Source of the DNA: Paenibacillus agri
GTDB lineage: Bacteria; Bacillota; Bacilli; Paenibacillales; Paenibacillaceae
NCBI RefSeq assembly: GCF_013359945.1
Contig: NZ_JABWCS010000212.1
Location: forward strand, 124,001-188,000
Length of the DNA: 64,000 nt
Direction: 5' to 3'
Part shown: positions 1-9,143 of the stretch, piece by piece
Layout: the number at the start of each line of letters is the position of its first letter
Numbering within the stretch: the first letter of the stretch is position 1
Notes under the pieces: generated by a model
Databases searched by the model: none
The model's input: only the letters and a program-made list of their open reading frames with translations
What the model was told of the DNA's origin: nothing
Translations under genes and position numbers: made by a program

Positions 1-16
1 CATACCTAAAAACAAC

Positions 17-64
17 CGACCCTCATGCAGGCCTTTGTAATCACAAGGGTCTGCATGAGGGTCG
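17..64 (-). terminator. Rho-independent terminator of uppP
   Basis: A 14-bp perfect inverted repeat (17-30 with 51-64) encloses a loop that itself contains a second inverted repeat. On the reverse strand the stem is followed by a T-rich stretch (GTTGTTTTTAGG). It lies 22 bp beyond the uppP stop codon. Confidence 0.85.
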
Positions 65-85
65 AAGTTGTAGTTGGATAGGTAC

Positions 86-898
86 TCACATGAAAATAAG
101 GAGTAATATGCCGGCTACGAAGCAGTAATATGAGAAGTATTTCAAATTCCCTTTGGCCATAATTCCCATAAACCAACGCATGGAGAAATAAGTCACAATT
201 AGCGTAGTAATAAACGCGATTATGTAGGGAATAGCCAACGCTGAGCGGTTCGGATCATGGGCAATATCGGATACACCCAGCACCAGTCCGCCTAAACTAA
301 CAGGAATATAGAGCATGAACGAAAATCTTAATGCGGTTTCCTGCTTCATCCCTACAGCGATGGAGGAGATGACGGTTGCCCCAGAGCGGCTAATGCCCGG
401 AATAAGAGCGACTGCTTGAGCAAGACCAACCAGAACCGCATCCCGTGCTTTTAAATCACCATCTTGTTTGCGGCCACGAAGATTACGAATTAGCCACAGT
501 GCTACACCCGTAACGAGCAATGCGATGGAAACCGTGTGCACGGAGGAGAATATTTCCTCAATTTGATCTTTGAACAATGCGGCCACGATTACCGCTGGCA
601 GGGTACCGATAACGACATACAAAGAAAAGAGGAAATCCGACTTGTATTCTGGTTTACGGGTGCGAATGAATCCAAAGAATCCACCGATGAGTCTTGCAAT
701 ATCTTTTCGGAAAATAAAGCAAATCGCGATCAGTGAAGCAGTGTTCGTCAAGATTTCAAATGACAATCCGTTCTGTTTTAATCCTAGTAGTTTTTGTGCG
801 ATAATCAGATGTCCACTTGAAGAAACGGGGATGGGCTCTGTTGCCCCTTGAACAATTCCTAGAAACAAGTATTTTAGCCACAGTATAATATCTTCCAT
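86..898 (-). CDS. uppP: Undecaprenyl-diphosphatase (BacA/UppP family)
   Basis: Integral membrane phosphatase that recycles undecaprenyl pyrophosphate to the monophosphate lipid carrier used in peptidoglycan and wall polymer export; the family confers bacitracin tolerance. The 270-residue product has the two family signatures: a Glu-rich motif near residues 14-30 ([17 protein letters not shown]) and PGISRSG near 167-173, both lining the active site. The rest is hydrophobic, with about seven to eight membrane segments. The start at 898 is chosen over an upstream in-frame ATG at 997 because GGGAGGTAAA precedes it and the family begins right before the first helix. It is divergent from the araC-type gene at 1009, with about 110 bp between, and ends in its own terminator. 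Confidence 0.95.
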   Translation of the reverse strand: MEDIILWLKYLFLGIVQGATEPIPVSSSGHLIIAQKLLGLKQNGLSFEILTNTASLIAICFIFRKDIARLIGGFFGFIRTRKPEYKSDFLFSLYVVIGTLPAVIVAALFKDQIEEIFSSVHTVSIALLVTGVALWLIRNLRGRKQDGDLKARDAVLVGLAQAVALIPGISRSGATVISSIAVGMKQETALRFSFMLYIPVSLGGLVLGVSDIAHDPNRSALAIPYIIAFITTLIVTYFSMRWFMGIMAKGNLKYFSYYCFVAGILLLIFM

Positions 899-1008
899 TT
901 TACCTCCCAATATATTTGTAATCTTTGTCATCATATCGTACTTGTTGGGGGGATGACAATAGAACCTTAGTGCCACATGACAGTCCATCAGCGTCAATGG
1001 AGGGAATT

Positions 1009-1839
1009 ATGAAGATCAATAATCTCTTTTTTCACATTCATTATTGCAATTCCAGGAAAGGAAATGAACCCAATAGAACGTTTCACAAAAAAACGAGAAC
1101 CCTTAACCATCATGAGCTAATTCTAGTGACTGGAGGGAATGGGCAGATTAAAATTGGCAAAAAAGAGTTTCAGATCAAAGAAGGCATGCTCTTCTATATT
1201 GGTTCTGGAGTCTTGCAAACTATAGTGTCAGATGCTGATGATCCCTTCTGTTTTATGTCTGTACATTTCAGCTATGCTCACGTGGGCTTTGATGAAGATA
1301 TCTGGACGATTGGTGATACGAAGAGCATGCTCCCCCTTCATGAAGGACAACATTTACAGGATTATTATCAAATTGAAGATGCTTTTAAAAAATTGGTGGA
1401 AAGCTGGAATGCGAAACTGCCGCGATATGAGTTTATGACCAAGACGATTTTCCAGCAATTGTTAATTAATATTTATCAGAGCACCGGTAAGCATCATCAG
1501 AATTATGCGACTTCCTTGAAAGTAGAAAAAATCATTACCTTTATGCATCAAAATATAAATTCCAGGGTAACATTGGGTCAACTGTCAGAATTGGTCCAGC
1601 TATCCCCAACCTATTTATCCAGAACGTTCAAGGAAATTACCGGATATTCCATTATAGAGTTCTTTAATAAGCTGAAAATCGACAAGGCTAAAGAAATGAT
1701 TCTAGAAGGTGACAGAAAGATCAGAGAGGTTGCACAGTGTCTTGGGTTCACGGATGAATTCTATTTCAGCAGAATATTCAAAAAACTCGAAGGGATCAGT
1801 CCCTCAGAATATTACAGCAAAAATGTCCATGTGATCTAA
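1009..1839 (+). CDS. AraC-family transcriptional regulator
   Basis: DNA-binding regulator of 276 residues. The N-terminal half is a cupin-like sensing domain (conserved HELILVTGGNG, then a beta-rich stretch). The C-terminal 100 residues carry the paired helix-turn-helix of AraC/XylS proteins (VTLGQLSELVQLSPTYLSR and IREVAQCLGFTDEFYFSRIF), ending in the canonical G-I-S-P-S-E-Y. GGAGGG sits 5 nt before ATG 1009, so the in-frame ATG at 925 is not needed. The ligand is unknown; many such Paenibacillus regulators control sugar utilisation. It may act on itself, on uppP or on the MFS gene 100 bp downstream, but nothing in the sequence decides this. Confidence 0.88.
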   Translation: MKINNLFFHIHYCNSRKGNEPNRTFHKKTRTLNHHELILVTGGNGQIKIGKKEFQIKEGMLFYIGSGVLQTIVSDADDPFCFMSVHFSYAHVGFDEDIWTIGDTKSMLPLHEGQHLQDYYQIEDAFKKLVESWNAKLPRYEFMTKTIFQQLLINIYQSTGKHHQNYATSLKVEKIITFMHQNINSRVTLGQLSELVQLSPTYLSRTFKEITGYSIIEFFNKLKIDKAKEMILEGDRKIREVAQCLGFTDEFYFSRIFKKLEGISPSEYYSKNVHVI

Positions 1840-1943
1840 AATAATGCATGGTGGAAAGCCAATCCGACTGTTAATATGAGGTCATTATTGTAAAGCGGAC
1901 TTTCACAATAGTTGCAGTTCAGACAGAAGGAAGGCCTATCATC

Positions 1944-3155
1944 ATGCCAATTTGGAAAAGAAATCTGTGGGTATGCTGGTTCGGAATGTTCGTCACCGGT
2001 GTGGGGATGAGTCAGATTGCCCCGGTATTGCCGCTCTACATCAAGCATCTTGGGGTTCACAATCCCGATGCCATTGCACAATATTCCGGGCTTGCGTTCG
2101 GGATCACTTTCATTGTTTCCGCCATTTTCTCCCCGATCTGGGGGAAGGCCGCCGACAAGTTCGGGCGCAAACCGATGCTTCTGCGGGCGAGTCTCGGAAT
2201 GGCGATTGTTGTGGGCTGCATGGGTTTTGCTCACCATGTCTATGTATTGATTGGACTGCGCTTATTGCAGGGAACAATAACTGGCTACAGCACCGCTTGT
2301 ACGACATTAATTGCTACCCAAACGGACAAGGAGCATGCAGGCTGGGCGCTGGGTACACTTTCAACAGCCAGTATTGCAGGCTCATTGATTGGGCCGACGA
2401 TCGGCGGTTTTATCGCGGAGAATTTTGGGCTGCAGGACTCTTTTTTCATAACTGGTGCGCTCATGCTAGTAGCCTTTATAACGACGGCTTTATTCGTGAA
2501 AGAATCCTTCCAGCGCGAGGACAAAGCAACGCTTGGGATGAAGGAAGTCTGGCGCGCGGTGCCTGAGAAGAGTCTAACCCTTACGTTGTTCGTGACGTTC
2601 TTTGTGTTGACGGTGGCCCTGTATTCTGTCGAGCCGATCATAACCGTGTACATCACGCATCTTTCCGGTAATGGTGCACATATCGCACTCCTGGCTGGGC
2701 TGACGTTCTCAGCCTCGGGATTGGCGAACATCGTTGCCGCCCCAAGACTTGGGAAGCTGTCGGATAAGATCGGCGCTCATAAGGTGATATTGGTAGCCTT
2801 AGTTGCGGCAGGCCTGATTTTTATCCCACAGGCGTTTGTCACGACCCCCTGGCAGTTGATGGTGCTTCGTTTCTTATTGGGATTAGCCGCTGGGGGACTG
2901 GTTCCCTCCGTCAATATCCTGGTTAAGAAGATCACACCGTCTGCACTGACAGGCAGAGTGTTCGGTTTTAACATGTCGGCAGGGTATTTGGGAACGTTCG
3001 GTGGTGCTGTTCTGGGGGGTCAGGTGGCAGCTTGGTTTGGTATTCATTATGTCTTTTTCGTGACCAGTTCCTTGCTCTTGATCAATGCCGTATGGGTGTA
3101 TTTCAAGCTGTATCGTGTGTTAAACAAGCGAGGGAACAGAGCACAGACGGTGTAG
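1944..3155 (+). CDS. MFS multidrug-type exporter (MdtG/TetA-like)
   Basis: Proton-driven efflux pump of the major facilitator superfamily, 403 residues, about 12 membrane segments in two six-helix halves. Motif A of the first half is clear in the loop after helix 2 (GKAADKFGRKPML), with a degenerate copy in the second half (GKLSDKIGAHK). GPTIGGF in helix 5 matches motif C, the antiporter signature. Translation starts at ATG 1944 behind AAGGAAGG. It lies downstream of the AraC gene on the same strand with a 104-bp gap, so co-expression is possible. The substrate cannot be named from the sequence. A strong terminator follows at 3209. Confidence 0.88.
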   Translation: MPIWKRNLWVCWFGMFVTGVGMSQIAPVLPLYIKHLGVHNPDAIAQYSGLAFGITFIVSAIFSPIWGKAADKFGRKPMLLRASLGMAIVVGCMGFAHHVYVLIGLRLLQGTITGYSTACTTLIATQTDKEHAGWALGTLSTASIAGSLIGPTIGGFIAENFGLQDSFFITGALMLVAFITTALFVKESFQREDKATLGMKEVWRAVPEKSLTLTLFVTFFVLTVALYSVEPIITVYITHLSGNGAHIALLAGLTFSASGLANIVAAPRLGKLSDKIGAHKVILVALVAAGLIFIPQAFVTTPWQLMVLRFLLGLAAGGLVPSVNILVKKITPSALTGRVFGFNMSAGYLGTFGGAVLGGQVAAWFGIHYVFFVTSSLLLINAVWVYFKLYRVLNKRGNRAQTV

Positions 3156-3208
3156 CTATGACAGGATCGTTGTCCAATTGAAGAAACGGTCCAGTAAAAT
3201 GGATGAGG

Positions 3209-3234
3209 CTCCTGCCATGTGCAGGAGTTTTTTT
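3209..3234 (+). terminator. Rho-independent terminator
   Basis: A 7-bp GC-rich stem (CTCCTGC/GCAGGAG), five-base loop and seven T residues, after the MFS gene. Confidence 0.9.
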
Positions 3235-3311
3235 ATTAAAGGCTTTATTGAACCAGTTGGCAGGGGATTGTAATATTCATCCAGAATTAGTGAGGTGGGG
3301 TGAATATAACA

Positions 3312-4313
3312 ATGAAAGATCAACAAATTGAGACGTTATGTAGTAGTTTACAGCTTGGGGAGATCGTGAATGGCCCTGTGGCGTTGTCAGGCGGGTTGAT
3401 GCACCGTATGTTTGAGATTGTAACGACAACCGGGAAATATGTTATTAAAGCTTTGAACCCGGAAATCATGCGCAGACCAACGGCTATGCAGAATTATGTG
3501 AGATCAGAACACATTGCTAACGCTGCCGCCGCAGCTCAAATCCCGGGACTTCCAGCTAAACAATACCATGGAACTTCTATTCAGCAAGTGGATCAACAGT
3601 TCTACCTTGTATTTGATTGGATACCGGGCAGGAGCCTGAGGCCTGATGAAATACAAATAGGCCATTGTGAGAAAATAGGTTCCATACTGGCAGATATACA
3701 TAGAACTGATTTTTCAGCGCTGAATCTCGGGGACAACAACTCAGAGGTACGGCAGTTAGTAGATTGGAAATTCTACTTGGATAAAGGACAGGAGAGTCAT
3801 TCAGAATGGGTTGGCCTCCTGCTGGAAACCCTCGATAAGCTTAAAGCTTGGGATAATTTAGCCATCGAATCTGCCAAACTTCTTACGCAAAGTATGGTTG
3901 TTAGTCATGGGGATTTAGACTCCAAAAACGTGTTGTGGAACCAAGATCAACCCGTCCTGATTGATTGGGAATCAGCAGGCTATAGAAACCCTATGCAAGA
4001 TTTAATTGAAACGGCTTTGTATTGGTCTGAAGATGAGCATGGGGAGGTCGATAAGCAAAGATTCTTTGCTTTTTTAAGCGGCTATAGAAGGAAGGGCGGA
4101 ACACTGCAAGCCAATTGGAGCACGGTTTTAGCGAACGGTTTCTTAGGAAAATTAAACTGGCTGGAATATAGCTTGAAGCGGTCGTTATGGATAGAATGTA
4201 CGGATGAAAGAGAACAGCAGTTAGGAACTGAACAGGTCTCGGGAACGATCAACGCGATTAAACGATACTCGGAAAAGATAGATGAAATTGAGCAATGGCT
4301 ACAGCATCCTTAA
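3312..4313 (+). CDS. Aminoglycoside phosphotransferase-family kinase
   Basis: Small-molecule kinase of the APH/choline kinase fold. SHGDLDSKNVLW (around residue 200) is the Brenner catalytic loop with the catalytic Asp, followed by LIDWESAG, the metal-binding Asp. The N-terminal VIKAL holds the ATP-binding Lys. The 333-residue length fits the family. Two starts are possible: ATG 3312, or GTG 3300, which is only 2 nt from GAGGTG and therefore too close; ATG 3312 is slightly too far. Substrates in this family range from aminoglycosides and macrolides to choline, homoserine and fructosamine, so drug resistance should not be assumed. It stands alone between two terminators. Confidence 0.85.
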   Translation: MKDQQIETLCSSLQLGEIVNGPVALSGGLMHRMFEIVTTTGKYVIKALNPEIMRRPTAMQNYVRSEHIANAAAAAQIPGLPAKQYHGTSIQQVDQQFYLVFDWIPGRSLRPDEIQIGHCEKIGSILADIHRTDFSALNLGDNNSEVRQLVDWKFYLDKGQESHSEWVGLLLETLDKLKAWDNLAIESAKLLTQSMVVSHGDLDSKNVLWNQDQPVLIDWESAGYRNPMQDLIETALYWSEDEHGEVDKQRFFAFLSGYRRKGGTLQANWSTVLANGFLGKLNWLEYSLKRSLWIECTDEREQQLGTEQVSGTINAIKRYSEKIDEIEQWLQHP

Positions 4314-4333
4314 TTAGGCTTGGTCTAAGAAGA

Positions 4334-4366
4334 AAAAAGACACTCCTGCAAGAAGCGTCTTTTTAG
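4334..4366. terminator. Bidirectional terminator between convergent genes
   Basis: An A-tract, a stem with one mismatch (GACACT/AGCGTC) and a T-tract, so it can act in both directions. It lies between the APH-type gene (+) and the exported protein gene (-). Confidence 0.75.
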
Positions 4367-4376
4367 TGGATCACAA

Positions 4377-5009
4377 TTAGCTATGGGGAACAGTTTTCAC
4401 CGTTAAAGTAACGTTGCCAGAACCTCCCTGTCCAGTAGCTTTTACGTTAAATGTATCACCCGATCTTGAAGAATTATAAGCTCCTGAATATGTTCTGGAT
4501 TTACCAGCCTGAACATTTGAGAACCATGTAATCACTTGTCCGGTTGTAATATTGTTTAAGCTGAAGTTAACACGATTCACTGTGCCTGATGAATATTCTA
4601 TGTACAAATCAGGTTCACTACTTGTGAATGAAAAATCCGCACCAAGTTGAGCACCCTGAGTACCATTAGTGATCTTAGGTACGCCTTTAGTACCGTTAAA
4701 AATATCAGTGCCAGTGGATGATACTAATGAAGAAGCTGTTTCTTCATTAGTATTATCACCATAAACTACACTGAAATTCGGTGATAAGGTGTAGCCATCT
4801 GGCGTAAATCCATTTTTCATAGCTATCAACAGATTTCCATATTTGTCATAAACATTTCCATTCACTAACTTATATCCTTTGTCTAAAGTGTTAACTTGTT
4901 TTGGTTTTGCGGAATTTTTATGGATAATACCATTAGCAGAGGTGACAGCACTAATTCCTAGGGTTAATATACCAGCAAGTAAAATGACACTGATTTTTTT
5001 TAGTTTCAT
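4377..5009 (-). CDS. Exported protein of unknown function
   Basis: A 210-residue secreted protein I do not recognise. It has a classical Sec signal peptide (MKLKK, a hydrophobic run, cleavage near AVTSA-N, about residue 25). The mature part is rich in Ser, Thr, Gly and Asn with alternating hydrophobics, suggesting a beta-sandwich, and its C-terminal third (about 140-205) reads like a carbohydrate- or surface-binding beta domain. No Cys, sortase motif or catalytic signature was seen. The start follows TAGGAGG with a 7-nt spacer. The gene for another small exported or anchored protein lies 32 bp upstream on the same strand, so the two may be co-transcribed. Confidence 0.75.
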   Translation of the reverse strand: MKLKKISVILLAGILTLGISAVTSANGIIHKNSAKPKQVNTLDKGYKLVNGNVYDKYGNLLIAMKNGFTPDGYTLSPNFSVVYGDNTNEETASSLVSSTGTDIFNGTKGVPKITNGTQGAQLGADFSFTSSEPDLYIEYSSGTVNRVNFSLNNITTGQVITWFSNVQAGKSRTYSGAYNSSRSGDTFNVKATGQGGSGNVTLTVKTVPHS

Positions 5010-5041
5010 AAGAGTAACCTCCTAATTAAGAATTAACTTTA

Positions 5042-5380
5042 TCAACCATTAATCTCCTCATACCGGATATCGATCCGTTCCCCGTTTGTCTTGACCAGAT
5101 TAATGCTCATTGGAGCAAGATCTGTGCTTCCACCGCTAAGCAATAAGTGACTTCCGCCTTCCACTTCATATTTACGGATGTATAACCCGGAACCGATATC
5201 TTCAAAAGGGTAACCCTCGAAATCCGACCACATTAAATGCTCTCCTTTTTGGGCCAACGTATGCAGCTTATGCAGGGAGATTACATTATCGTTGCTTGGT
5301 TCACGTTTGTGGCTATAGGTCGAAAAGATAACCATAACAGCCAAAAGTGCCGCAATCCCCAAGAGATATTTCTTGTTCAT
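5042..5380 (-). CDS. Small membrane-anchored or exported protein, unknown
   Basis: A 112-residue protein starting MNKKYLLGIAALLAVMVIF, an uncleaved anchor or signal peptide (no lipobox Cys), then a soluble extracytoplasmic domain with no family I recognise. AGGGGG lies 9 nt before the ATG. It reads toward the exported protein gene at 4377-5009, 32 bp away, consistent with a two-gene unit. The upstream side abuts the broken solute-binding-protein remnant on the opposite strand. Confidence 0.7.
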   Translation of the reverse strand: MNKKYLLGIAALLAVMVIFSTYSHKREPSNDNVISLHKLHTLAQKGEHLMWSDFEGYPFEDIGSGLYIRKYEVEGGSHLLLSGGSTDLAPMSINLVKTNGERIDIRYEEING

Positions 5381-5479
5381 GTGAAAGAACCCCCTTCTTT
5401 GGCAAGAGCTATTTCCATTATTTTACCATACTCCTTCTCACGGGTGTTGTTTCGGTTGTTCTCTACCTTTTTTCCGAGT

Positions 5480-5937
5480 GATTACTTCAAAGAAGCGAAG
5501 AAGAAATATGAAGCTAAGCACCCCAACATTACGATTGCGCTGAAAGCGGTTGAGACGGATGATGCGCATTTGGAAGAGAACCTGGAGAAATTTGTGAAGA
5601 CAACAGGGACTGCGATGCTCTCGGGACAAGGCCCAGACTTGATCGAGATGGATCAGCTGCCATCAGGGGATTATGTGAAGCGAAAGATGTTGGCCAATCT
5701 GGGCGACATCATGGACCACGATCCTGATTTTAAAAAAGACAGTATTTCACCAATATCCTGGACGGGATGAAGTTTAAGGGTGGGATGTATGGCTTGCCGA
5801 TCGGGTTCTTTATCTATGGCCTGGTGGGCAATGAAGATGGCATTAAGAAGAGTGGCGTAACTTTTGATGACAGCAAATGGAACTGGGAGCAATTTATCAC
5901 GACAGCTAAGCTATTCTTGAGGCTTCTTGAATATTAG
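5480..5937 (+). pseudogene. Remnant of an extracellular sugar-binding protein (ABC transporter)
   Basis: The frame from 5480 (DYFKEAKKKYEAKHPNITI, then GQGPDLIEMDQLPSG) matches the N-terminal lobe of family 1 extracellular solute-binding proteins. Near 5735-5750, just after an A-run, the reading continues in another frame (YFTNILDGMKFKGGMYGLPI, later GFFIYGLVGNEDGIKKSGV) up to a stop at 5935-5937. The signal peptide, the 5' end and the C-terminal two thirds are missing. It is therefore truncated at both ends and frameshifted. It is a different gene from the remnant at 41868-42742, which is a C-terminal piece. Confidence 0.8.
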
Positions 5938-6151
5938 TGCCCTTAATTTTTGTATATTCCAAAGTAGTTCCTCCTTCGACGTGAGTTTTCATTCGTATCT
6001 GCTATTTTATGAAAAGGAATTTAGAAAGTAAAGGCGTGAAAAAAACGTGAATACCAGATGAGGGGAATAAGTCGTAATGAGGGGAAAAATATAGAAGAAA
6101 GTTGAAAACATATGCTAAGATAGAGCTATCATTCCAAATGAGGTGAAAAAT

Positions 6152-6592
6152 ATGTTACATCAGTTTAGCGGGGGTACATCATCAATTGAACTATTTGAGG
6201 ATTACCTCGTAATAAAGCCAAGTAATGTACAGAAATTGGGTGGACAGACTAAGACCATTCCTCTGGATTCCGTAGTAACAATCAGTATTGTTAAGCCATT
6301 TTTAAAGGTGCCTTATCTGCAAGTCATTACTCCTAACCTGCAAACCTCTAAAAAGGATAACCTGAAGGGGGCAGACGCTAACGTTATACTCATTCAGCCG
6401 GGAAGAATGAAAACGGCAGAGAAGATTCGTGATTACATCGCAAGTTATAAATCAGGTCAAATCAAGCGTTCAGCCCCTCCGGCTTCTGGCGGATCTATAG
6501 ATGATCTACGGCAGCTCGCTGAGCTTAGGGATTCGGGTATTATTACCCCAGAAGAATTCGAGGCAAAAAAGAAGCAAATTCTTGGTTTATAG
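6152..6592 (+). CDS. SHOCT-domain protein
   Basis: A 146-residue cytoplasmic protein. Its C-terminal 30 residues (DDLRQLAELRDSGIITPEEFE, then AKKKQIL) are a SHOCT motif, a short amphipathic helix pair that usually oligomerises or docks to a partner. The N-terminal region (about 1-95) resembles a PH-like beta barrel of the kind found in front of SHOCT. The start at ATG 6152 is preferred over GTG 6143 because GAGGTG at 6140-6145 is then 6 nt upstream. The function is unknown. It is a single gene with its own terminator. Confidence 0.8.
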   Translation: MLHQFSGGTSSIELFEDYLVIKPSNVQKLGGQTKTIPLDSVVTISIVKPFLKVPYLQVITPNLQTSKKDNLKGADANVILIQPGRMKTAEKIRDYIASYKSGQIKRSAPPASGGSIDDLRQLAELRDSGIITPEEFEAKKKQILGL

Positions 6593-6607
6593 AAATCTTT
6601 TAGCGAG

Positions 6608-6643
6608 AAGGTATCTTTGTAGATCACAAAGATGCCTTTTTTT
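6608..6643 (+). terminator. Rho-independent terminator
   Basis: A stem of about 12-13 bp with G-T pairing, five-base loop and seven T residues, after the SHOCT gene. Confidence 0.9.
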
Positions 6644-6749
6644 GATTTAAGTGGAAAGACCTCTAAAGAGTATTTGTGTATTTCTTCATATTATAGTAAC
6701 GTTACCTGGCATTAAAATGGAAATGAATTGAATAAAGGGAGGGAGAGCT

Positions 6750-7208
6750 GTGTTTCATCCATGGAGTCTTGTGATACCGCTGCTGATATTATTGCCCAAT
6801 CTTCTGTTCTTTAAATTTGAGCCACGAAACATGCCCAGTGAAAAGAATTCAAACCTGTTTTTTACGATAGCAGAAGGGATTGGTAGGTTTGGGGTGATCT
6901 TAGTCCCTCTATTCTTCACAATACATCTTCAAGAAACTTATGAAATCATTGCATTGATCGGGATGATAATGTCCCTTTTACTGTACTATTTTGGGTGGGG
7001 GAGGTACTTTAGGAATGACAGAGAGTATAAGCTGCTCTATTCGCCAATACTGGGTATTCCTGTACCGTTAGCGATTAGTCCAATCGTTTATTTTCTATGC
7101 GCTTCCGTGGCTCTGCACTCTGTGTATATGCTGATCTTCAGTGTTATTATGGCGGTAGGGCATATTCCGAGTAGTATTAGGGAGTGGGAGCGGAGTAAAG
7201 TTATATAA
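6750..7208 (+). CDS. Small multi-pass membrane protein, unknown
   Basis: A 152-residue protein with four to five predicted membrane segments (around 5-20, 40-58, 62-82, 105-122 and 126-143) and basic loops (GRYFRNDREYK). No family is recognised. GTG 6750 follows AAAGGGAGGGAG. The TPR gene starts 20 bp after its stop, so the pair is probably an operon. Confidence 0.7.
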   Translation: MFHPWSLVIPLLILLPNLLFFKFEPRNMPSEKNSNLFFTIAEGIGRFGVILVPLFFTIHLQETYEIIALIGMIMSLLLYYFGWGRYFRNDREYKLLYSPILGIPVPLAISPIVYFLCASVALHSVYMLIFSVIMAVGHIPSSIREWERSKVI

Positions 7209-7228
7209 ATTATGAAAGCGAGTGAGTT

Positions 7229-7972
7229 ATGGATTTTAAGAACAAACAATATCATAGCCTTCTTGATAAAGGGGTGGCTATTGCGGAAGGTGGCAACCCG
7301 GAAGGGGCTATCGAGTTTTTTCAGCAGGCTGGGGGACTATTTCCAGAACGTTCAACCCCATATTCCTTTATCGCCAATGCATTGGCGGATTTGGAGAGGC
7401 ATAGTGAGGCCATCGACTTCTACGATAAAGCTATTGAGATTTTAGCAAAACCATACTATTTGTACAATAAAGCTAATTCACTGGTAAGCTTGGGCAGGTT
7501 AGATGACGCTATAGAATACTATGGAAAAGCAACCAACCTAAACCCTGCATTTGGTTCAGCTCATTTCAATAAAGCTAACGTATTAAAAGAGCAAGGGAGA
7601 GCTGACGAAGCCCTAGCAGCCTACAATCAAGCTATAGATGCCAGTCCTGATCATTCCGGGGCGCATTATAACAAAGCAAAGCTTTTACATAACCTTGAAT
7701 TCAATAATGAAGCTATTGCATCTTTTGAAAAGGCCATAGTTCTTGACCCGGCTAATGGGGATATTTATTATGATCTGGGAATTGTCTTTTATGTTCAAAG
7801 ACAGCTGGAGCAGGCAGTACATTATTTTGGGAAAAGTATCGAGCTTAATCCAACGGACCTTGATGCCCACTATAACTATGGAATGGTTCTTACTAAATTA
7901 GGAAGAATGAATGAAGCCCAATTGAGCTTTAATAAGTATAGAACAGTTCAGTCCGAAAAAATGGGAGATTGA
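7229..7972 (+). CDS. Tetratricopeptide repeat protein
   Basis: A 247-residue soluble protein built almost entirely of about six to seven TPR units (recurring A..N.A..L...G....AI..Y.KAI...P), a right-handed superhelix scaffold for protein-protein contacts. No catalytic domain, signal peptide or membrane segment is present. The N-terminal 20 residues are a divergent first repeat. Located 20 bp behind the small membrane protein gene, it could be its cytoplasmic partner. The ribosome binding site (GCGAGTGAG) is weak, consistent with translational coupling. Confidence 0.85.
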   Translation: MDFKNKQYHSLLDKGVAIAEGGNPEGAIEFFQQAGGLFPERSTPYSFIANALADLERHSEAIDFYDKAIEILAKPYYLYNKANSLVSLGRLDDAIEYYGKATNLNPAFGSAHFNKANVLKEQGRADEALAAYNQAIDASPDHSGAHYNKAKLLHNLEFNNEAIASFEKAIVLDPANGDIYYDLGIVFYVQRQLEQAVHYFGKSIELNPTDLDAHYNYGMVLTKLGRMNEAQLSFNKYRTVQSEKMGD

Positions 7973-8073
7973 CACCTGAATTTATGGGGAAATCCCAAGC
8001 AAAATGTACCCTTAGAATGACTATTAGGGCTCAAGGAATAGTCAAGCTTCAATCCGGTGTTCTCTACGACGCA

Positions 8074-8886
8074 TCACTTTACCGGCTGCGCTGTTTTCAC
8101 CTCAGTAACCGGGCAGAAACCCGGGTTGGTCAAACATAACTCTTCAGCGAACTGGGGTTGGAGCTTGGAGAGTTCTGCAAAATAGCTACTGATAATGTGA
8201 TTTTCCCCTACAGAACCTTTCTGGAAAGACAGCGAATATAGGGTCTGAACATGCTGGTAGTAATACTTTATGTCCTGCTTGGGCAGCTTTAAGACGGGGG
8301 GCGGGACATAGGTTACGAGATCGAAGATATTGGCTATACGAGAGCTTTTTCGCACATATTTTGTAAAAGCCTTCACGAACTCAGGATCACCTACGCGGGG
8401 AGAGCCATATGTAAACAGGTTGGGGCTGGTGTGATTCGTGTTAGCTGCAACATCTATAGCACACAACGTCGCTAGTGCTCCACCGAGGCTGTGGCCGGTA
8501 ATGTATAATATCTTTTCTGGTGACAGCCTACCCAGGGTAGAGAGAATCCCCTCGCGGGCCGAAGAATAGATGTTAGTGAAGCCGCGATGTGTCAGACAGT
8601 CTTCCTTAATGAAATCGGGCTTTATTTGCATGGCCATGGCATTTGAAATCCAATTGGTCGTCGAAATGGTGCCACGAAAGGCAACAATAATCTCCTGCGC
8701 CGACTCCAGAATAAACCCGAAACGTTCCCAGGCATTGCTGATAGACTTCGCCTGAATCGTATCCACGACCGTGTAATTCAATGGAACGACGAAGGAACCG
8801 TCCGGATTAGTGTACTGGGCATAGGCCTGTTCGCAGATTGTAGCCAGAAAGATCGCCCATTGCTCCTGAATATTTATGTAACCCAT
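8074..8886 (-). CDS. Lipase class 3 family protein
   Basis: An alpha/beta-hydrolase of the fungal lipase 3 family, 270 residues. The nucleophile elbow is GHSLGG (about residue 132) after VAFRGT, the oxyanion-type motif. The triad is completed by a likely Asp in NIFDLV and a His in ENHIIS. No signal peptide is seen (MGYINIQEQWAIFLA), so it is probably cytoplasmic or exported non-classically, and the natural substrate (acylglycerol or other ester) is unknown. AGGTGGGGGG precedes the start. Confidence 0.9.
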   Translation of the reverse strand: MGYINIQEQWAIFLATICEQAYAQYTNPDGSFVVPLNYTVVDTIQAKSISNAWERFGFILESAQEIIVAFRGTISTTNWISNAMAMQIKPDFIKEDCLTHRGFTNIYSSAREGILSTLGRLSPEKILYITGHSLGGALATLCAIDVAANTNHTSPNLFTYGSPRVGDPEFVKAFTKYVRKSSRIANIFDLVTYVPPPVLKLPKQDIKYYYQHVQTLYSLSFQKGSVGENHIISSYFAELSKLQPQFAEELCLTNPGFCPVTEVKTAQPVK

Positions 8887-8941
8887 CAGCCCCCCACCTT
8901 TCTCTCCTACACTATATTAAGGTAATGAAGGAGAGGTGCCT

Positions 8942-9031
8942 ATGCAGTTCCATTATATATTTTTACCACCACAGGGCAGCCTCAAGGCTGTCTTTTTTAG
9001 TATGGATAAATTGGGAAGCAGGCGGATGTAA
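8942..9031 (+). CDS. Possible 29-residue small ORF
   Basis: An ATG 8 nt after AAGGAG opens a 29-codon frame (MQFHYIFLPPQGSLKAVFFS...). A terminator-like hairpin with six T residues sits inside the frame, so it could be a leader peptide, a decayed gene start or chance. The only support is the good ribosome binding site. Confidence 0.25.
   Translation: MQFHYIFLPPQGSLKAVFFSMDKLGSRRM
8975..8998 (+). terminator. Terminator-like hairpin
   Basis: GGCAGCC/GGCTGTC stem with a four-base loop and six T residues. There is no full-length gene on the + strand just upstream; it overlaps the possible small ORF at 8942. Confidence 0.6.
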
Positions 9032-9143
9032 TGCTCTCATTGAGGCGGTCTGATCCTTCCTTGGTCCATCTCCGGGTGGAATAGGGAAGTCAATCTGTGG
9101 ATGGACTTTAAGCTAGTAGCATTCCGTTACAATCAGTGCATAG

